DNA of 64,000 bases from UBA183 sp050011215. Its GTDB lineage: Archaea; Thermoproteota; Nitrososphaeria; Nitrososphaerales; Gagatemarchaeaceae. The translations under genes and the position numbers were made by a program. The stretch is from the NCBI GenBank assembly GCA_050011215.1, contig JBEKJM010000003.1:4888-68887 (forward strand). Direction: 5' to 3'. Below the pieces are notes generated by a model, which was given only the letters and a program-made list of their open reading frames with translations, was not told the origin of the DNA and did no database searches. Below, piece by piece: positions 60,163 through 64,000 of the stretch (its first letter is position 1; each line of letters starts with the position of its first letter).

Positions 60163-61399
60163 GCCGCAAGGCCTCCACCGGGTCCATCCTGGACGCACGG
60201 AGCGCGGGGTAGACCCCCGCGGCGATTCCGACGAGGCTCCCCAGAGCAAAACTCAACACGAGGTTGAAGGATGTCAGCGTCGGTAGAAGTTTGCCCGGGA
60301 TGAAACCCCCAAGGCCTCTAGCTCCGCTCGAGGCGGCCGCGCCGGTGAGGGATGGGAGTGCGAACGACACGACGACCCCGATGAAGACCCCGACAGTCGC
60401 TCCGATCAGTCCGATCAGGAATGCCTCGCTCAGAAACATCTTCAAGACCTGTCTCTTCGTCGCACCGATCGCACGGAGGGTCCCGATCTCACGGGTTCTT
60501 TCGCCGATTGACATCATCATGGTGTTGATCACCCCGAATGCCCCCGCCAGGAGGGCGACCAGGCCGATCACGATGAAGAATGTGGTCATGGTGTTCGTCA
60601 GTGTTGTTGCGGAGCCCGCAATTCCGCTGGCAACGTTGGCTGTGACGCCTGAAATCGTGTCTATGTCTGACGCAATCTGATTGACGAGCGTCGAGTCCGT
60701 CGCCTTGACGTAGATTTCGGTGACCAACCCCTCCCGGCCGCTGATGTTCTGAGCGTCCGAGAGCTCCATGTACCCCGATCTGTCCAGTGGTCCAAACGTG
60801 CTTCCACTCGAATAGATGCCGACGACCGTGTACTTTGCACCTCCCGTGGAGTTGGCTCCGACGGTGACCTGCGAGCCGACCTTCACGCCCAGATTCGCCG
60901 CGGTCACGCTGTTCAACATGATCTGGCCCGTCGAGGAGAGGTCCGAGCCGCTTGTGAGAGTCAGATTGCTTGCGGCCTGCGAGTAGGTGCCCGGGTCTAT
61001 GCCGTAGAGAAACACACTGTCCCCGTCCACGTAGCCCGAAGTTGTGAGCGCAGGCGAAGCCACGAAGACCCCACTCATGTTCTCAATCGAGTCGACGAGA
61101 CTCTCGTTTATCGTGTTCCCCGCGCCGAAGAAACCCCCGAAGCCTCCGCCGCCAAATCCCCCGCCACCGCCGCCGGTCCTGGTGAAATTGAACCCACCTC
61201 CCGGAAAGGTCGGAGTGGTTGAGTTCACAACCGTGATCTCCGAGCCGATTACGTTCCTCAGGAGGCCGCCAGTCTGAGCTGAGGTTCCGGCCGCAAGCGA
61301 GAGCAGCACGAGAATCATGGCCACACCGACAACAATGCCTGACACTGTCAGGACGGTTCTCATTCTCCGATGCCTGAGGTTTCTGATCGCCATGCTCAT
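60155..61399 (-). CDS. MacB/FtsX-type ABC permease
   Basis: 414 residues. An N-terminal helix (MRTVLTVSGIVVGVAMILVL), a large periplasm-facing domain, then three C-terminal helices with the FtsX motif MSIGERTREIGTLRAIGATK and a final PALRASRMDPVEALRHV. The outer domain contains an unusual glycine-rich loop (GGGGGGFGGGGFGGFFGAG). Works with the ATPase downstream. Confidence 0.88.
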   Translation of the reverse strand: MSMAIRNLRHRRMRTVLTVSGIVVGVAMILVLLSLAAGTSAQTGGLLRNVIGSEITVVNSTTPTFPGGGFNFTRTGGGGGGFGGGGFGGFFGAGNTINESLVDSIENMSGVFVASPALTTSGYVDGDSVFLYGIDPGTYSQAASNLTLTSGSDLSSTGQIMLNSVTAANLGVKVGSQVTVGANSTGGAKYTVVGIYSSGSTFGPLDRSGYMELSDAQNISGREGLVTEIYVKATDSTLVNQIASDIDTISGVTANVASGIAGSATTLTNTMTTFFIVIGLVALLAGAFGVINTMMMSIGERTREIGTLRAIGATKRQVLKMFLSEAFLIGLIGATVGVFIGVVVSFALPSLTGAAASSGARGLGGFIPGKLLPTLTSFNLVLSFALGSLVGIAAGVYPALRASRMDPVEALRHV

Positions 61400-61414
61400 G
61401 GACGACGTGTCGAA

Positions 61415-61669
61415 TCAGCTCCAGACGCTAGGACGCACCCATAGCTTGGCAGCTAGGAATGAATCACCTAGACTCAGTGAACAATTCCTCAAGGAGGACC
61501 TGGCAGGCTGTAGTGGTTTCAGGAACGGGTTGCCTACTACGAACAGGACAAGCCCGGCTATGTTCAAGTAGGCGCCAAGCGTCCAGGCCATACACCTGTC
61601 CGCGGCCTCGAGCATCAACGCACCCAGTGCGACCGATGCTGCCCCAAGCGCACGGGTCTTGTTTCCCAA
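61415..61669 (-). CDS. Small membrane protein (uncertain)
   Basis: 84 codons from TTG 61669: GNKTRALGAASVALGALMLE and WTLGAYLNIAGLVLFVVGNP form two hydrophobic segments. It lies just upstream of the MacB-type permease on the same strand and may be co-transcribed with it. No family recognised; the last 20 codons are less convincing. Confidence 0.4.
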   Translation of the reverse strand: MGNKTRALGAASVALGALMLEAADRCMAWTLGAYLNIAGLVLFVVGNPFLKPLQPARSSLRNCSLSLGDSFLAAKLWVRPSVWS

Positions 61670-61889
61670 AGATGTCAGCTCGCCAGAGCCGAGCGGAGTC
61701 AGAGTAATATCCCTGTTCCAAGAACGTTCCCAAATCGCTCCAAGATCGTAGCAAGAATGAGAAGCCCGACACTCAGTCGGTAATGGGCCCGGTGGGGCGT
61801 TCTGTCAGGTCAATGAGCCACTCGGGCTGCGCGCCTCGCCCCACTGTCCGCGTCGGGTTGGCCCTGTGTCCTTCCTCCCTTTCCCGAAA

Positions 61890-63323
61890 TCAAGCCAAGG
61901 CTGTACGAGCATCACTGCCTGCCTTGGCCATGGATCCACCGGGACTCAGACGGCCCGACTTCCAGGGTTTCATTACCAGATCCCAACGAGAAATGACTAG
62001 CCCACCTTCCGAGACAAGGCAATCGTCTGGCTCGTCGCCGATCATCCTCGCTGCCTCGTTCAACGACGCTCCAGGAGCCACCACGCGGGCGCTTCGTGTG
62101 CCCAGCACAGAGACCGTCTCGTCGCACCACTCCTCCGGGCTCCTCCTAGCCACTTGAAGCCGTTCAGGGGTGAGCATGAACTCGATCACCGACCGACTCG
62201 AGATGAACTCGCCAGGGCGGTCCTGCGGGAAGAGTCTCCTCACCCGGAACTTGAGCATCATCTTGACGGCTTCCCCGATTTCAGCGTCGGATGAAATCGA
62301 CAGTGGCTTGGAGCCTACCTGTTCAACCCGCATGTCAGAGACGAGCGAGTGGTTTCTCATGGCCCCGACCAAGTCGGCCAGTGTGACCACAGTGTATATG
62401 TCATGATTGCTCACCCGCGCAGCGCCGAACTTCGTAACCTCGAACACGTGAAGCAGGTCGCTTACTGGATTGCCAAAATCAACGGACCCTATCCAGACTG
62501 CGATCTCTTTGCTTGGAGTCTGGAGGAGATCATAGTAGTCCTTCGGCTTCGTCTTCACGAACTTCTCGAGAAACGAGTATCCGCTGAGCGCCCCGTAAAG
62601 GACCAGCCCTGTCCGCCTGTCCCTTCGTGGCCTCAGCCCCTTCATGACGGGCAGGATGTGGAGATCTGAGGTGTTGAGGATGAAACCGGCGTGGATGAGC
62701 GGACTGTTTCCGTCGGCAATCGGGCGGTTGAGCTTGAACAGACCGGGTATGAGGGACGAGATACTCGGGCCGTCGCCACGGACACCCAATGGCTTGCCCA
62801 TTGCCTGCCATGAGGGCACCACCCTGTACACTTCTGTCGGGACCTTGACATTCTTCAGTTCGACGGGGCCTACCTTGACGATCTGGACGTCCACTTCGTT
62901 CCAAATGAAGTCGTAGACTTGCTGGCTGATGCAGATGCCACCCGGCTCTGCAAGGGACACGATCCGCGAAGCCAAATTCACGGCATGACCGTACACATCA
63001 TTCTCGCTGTGGATGACTTCGCCGACATTGATGCCAATTCGCAATTGAATTCTCTCCGTCGTCCCACCCGCACCCTGCTCCGACATCAGACGCTGTATCT
63101 CAATGGCACAACGGACGGCACTGACCGCGCTTGCGAACTCCACGAGGAAGGCGTCCCCGATAGTCTTTACTTCGCGTCCCCCGTGTCTAGCGAATGTCGG
63201 TCGTAGAAGCCCTCGGTGCTCCTCGAGAAGCACAATTGCCTTTGTCTGGTCAAGCAAGGTGTAACCGACAATGTCAGTGAACATTATCACCCCGATTCTT
63301 CGCTCGCCGACGGACCGTTCCAT
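61890..63323 (-). CDS. Class III adenylate cyclase with CBS-like domains
   Basis: From ATG 63323 (MERSVGERRIGVIMFTDIVG), preceded by GAGGAGGG at good spacing; ATG 63365 is an alternative. The cyclase domain (1-180) has both metal Asp (D17 in FTDIVGYT, D57 in KTIGDAF), the adenine-selecting Lys53 and Asp109 (ENDVYGHAVN), and transition-state Asn116/Arg120. The C-terminal ~150 residues contain two CBS-like repeats (PLSISSDAEIGEAVKMMLKF with VRRLF; RVVAPGASLNEAARMIGDE). The middle part is unassigned. Predicted ATP to cAMP, with nucleotide-type regulation by the CBS part. Confidence 0.85.
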   Translation of the reverse strand: MERSVGERRIGVIMFTDIVGYTLLDQTKAIVLLEEHRGLLRPTFARHGGREVKTIGDAFLVEFASAVSAVRCAIEIQRLMSEQGAGGTTERIQLRIGINVGEVIHSENDVYGHAVNLASRIVSLAEPGGICISQQVYDFIWNEVDVQIVKVGPVELKNVKVPTEVYRVVPSWQAMGKPLGVRGDGPSISSLIPGLFKLNRPIADGNSPLIHAGFILNTSDLHILPVMKGLRPRRDRRTGLVLYGALSGYSFLEKFVKTKPKDYYDLLQTPSKEIAVWIGSVDFGNPVSDLLHVFEVTKFGAARVSNHDIYTVVTLADLVGAMRNHSLVSDMRVEQVGSKPLSISSDAEIGEAVKMMLKFRVRRLFPQDRPGEFISSRSVIEFMLTPERLQVARRSPEEWCDETVSVLGTRSARVVAPGASLNEAARMIGDEPDDCLVSEGGLVISRWDLVMKPWKSGRLSPGGSMAKAGSDARTALA

Positions 63324-63365
63324 TCTCGACCCTCCTCTCAGATTTGCTGGGATTTGAACTGTCAT

Positions 63366-63888
63366 GACCTTAGACCGCTCTGGCTCTTTCGCCCTTCGCT
63401 ACTGGACTTCAGCGTCTAATCGCTCCTCGAATCCAGGACTAAGCGGGGGTGGTACGATGCACCTGATTCTCTGGGCGAATCTCCAAGTGAGCGCGGCCAT
63501 CAGCTCCGAAGGTGGTGTTCAAGCCCCGCAGCCCAACCCTTTTCCTAGGGTGCCCCAGGTTGGTCTGACTAGCTGCAACCTTCCTTTGTCAGACTTTCTA
63601 ACTTCGTCAGGCTTTAGCTGCATTACATTGGTTTCCGTTGAGTTATTCCCTAACGTATTAGGCATGTCCTAAATTGCGATATTTAACCCTGACGTACATC
63701 GCCTCAGAGCGTCCTGAGACTCCGCCCACTGCACCGAAACTGGTGAGTGTCAGGAGACGGGTTGATGGTGTCTAAGGGATTCACAGTACCATCTAACGAG
63801 CATTGAGGCGTTCTAGAACGGAGTCATTCCCCCAAGGCCGAGATTCGTCGTTTGATTCAGTGTGTTGACAAACGCAGAGTCGTGACAT
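63366..63888. other. Intergenic region without a convincing gene
   Basis: About 520 bp. A TATA-like GATATTTAACCC is present at 63678-63689. Open frames are short and have no recognisable content. Confidence 0.4.
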
Positions 63889-63923
63889 CCTCCCACGACT
63901 AAAGCCGTGGGCTTCCCGCTTCA
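63889..63923 (-). repeat. IS605-type right end / putative omega-RNA end (copy 2)
   Basis: The hairpin CCCACG-ACTAAAGC-CGTGGG follows the TnpB-like stop on the minus strand and matches the end at 1034-1069 with few changes. It defines a second, only partly visible, element. Confidence 0.75.
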
Positions 63924-64000
63924 CTGCTCGAGCTTACCCATTCCCTGAGGGAGGGCAGAGGCCCTTGTTCTGCGGGTGACGAACCCCTGTCCGGGGCCGG
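63921..64000 (-). CDS. tnpB: TnpB C-terminus of a second IS605-type element (truncated by window edge)
   Basis: The frame entering from the right edge ends SALPQGMGKLEQ and then a stop at 63921-63923, parallel to the end of the first TnpB (RISKFGQ-stop), and is directly followed by the same terminal hairpin. The rest of the gene lies outside the window, so integrity is unknown. Confidence 0.6.
   Translation of the reverse strand, partial: GPGQGFVTRRTRASALPQGMGKLEQ

Noticed and set aside
63364..63672. 102-codon plus-strand ORF after the cyclase
   Set aside because: Ser/Pro-rich, no domain, overlaps the cyclase promoter region; no supporting evidence.
1..64000. CRISPR array or cas genes
   Set aside because: No regularly spaced repeats of 24-40 bp and no Cas signature; the only guide-type nuclease is TnpB.

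Overview
The window reads as a GC-rich archaeal chromosome, most likely a Nitrososphaeria/Thaumarchaeota-type lineage. This assignment is inferred from gene content: archaeal replication factor C large subunit, Orc1/Cdc6, eukaryote-like topoisomerase IB, a tetraether-lipid radical SAM enzyme, preQ0/archaeosine genes, an AbrB-PhoU phosphate regulator, a double-domain Lrp-type regulator, and TATA boxes 20-30 nt upstream of many starts (leaderless-type promoters). Neighbouring genes often overlap by 1-11 bp, including convergent pairs.

Layout. 1-4.6 kb: 3' end of rfcL, a small wHTH gene whose 5' end abuts an IS605-type TnpB element, and an orc1/cdc6 gene split by a large intein placed inside its Walker A loop. 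4.6-17 kb: purine biosynthesis. purD converges on purH; divergent from purH is a tightly coupled run purS-Q-L-F-N-folD-MTHFS-purE-C-M, with an inverted repeat around a shared TATA box between purH and purS. 17-18.1 kb: MDR dehydrogenase. 18.12-24.07 kb: an integrated element of about 5.9 kb, bounded by a 13-bp direct repeat that lies in the 3' end of an OsmC-family gene. It carries a tyrosine recombinase at each end, a P-loop ATPase, an SF3 helicase, small ORFs and a divergent RHH/HTH switch, plus two symmetric DNA structures. 24-29 kb: OsmC, a beta-sandwich protein, a large Lrp-like regulator, a frameshifted gene relic, DUF488, a VIT/CCC1-like membrane protein and SpoIIM.

29-32.6 kb holds the most unusual locus: a threonine-synthase homologue with Met in place of the PLP lysine and a C-terminal winged-helix domain. 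It is divergent from an ECF S-component and an AIR-synthase-like gene. The shared promoter has CCAA/TTGG inverted repeats over both TATA boxes, and two tiny ORFs overlap one another and the transporter start. I propose a PLP-enzyme-derived transcription regulator of a vitamin or metabolite transporter.

32.6-40 kb: topoisomerase IB, PAC2, tetraether synthase, TrmB-type regulator and small conserved proteins. 40.2-45.1 kb: two paralogous ABC transporters facing each other. The second lies in a 3-kb segment bracketed by an intron-containing tRNA-Gly(CCC) gene and a copy of its 3' end. 45.1-49.1 kb: preQ0 genes (a QueD fusion, QueC, MptA/FolE2), DUF72 and a NAD-kinase-like protein. 49.1-54.8 kb: pstSCAB-phoU with a divergent AbrB-PhoU regulator. 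54.9-61.7 kb: MarR-like wHTH, flavodoxin, ABC-2 exporter, DUF4382 surface protein, MacB-type ABC system. 61.9-63.3 kb: class III adenylate cyclase with CBS domains. The window ends in the 3' end of a second TnpB gene with the same terminal hairpin as the first.
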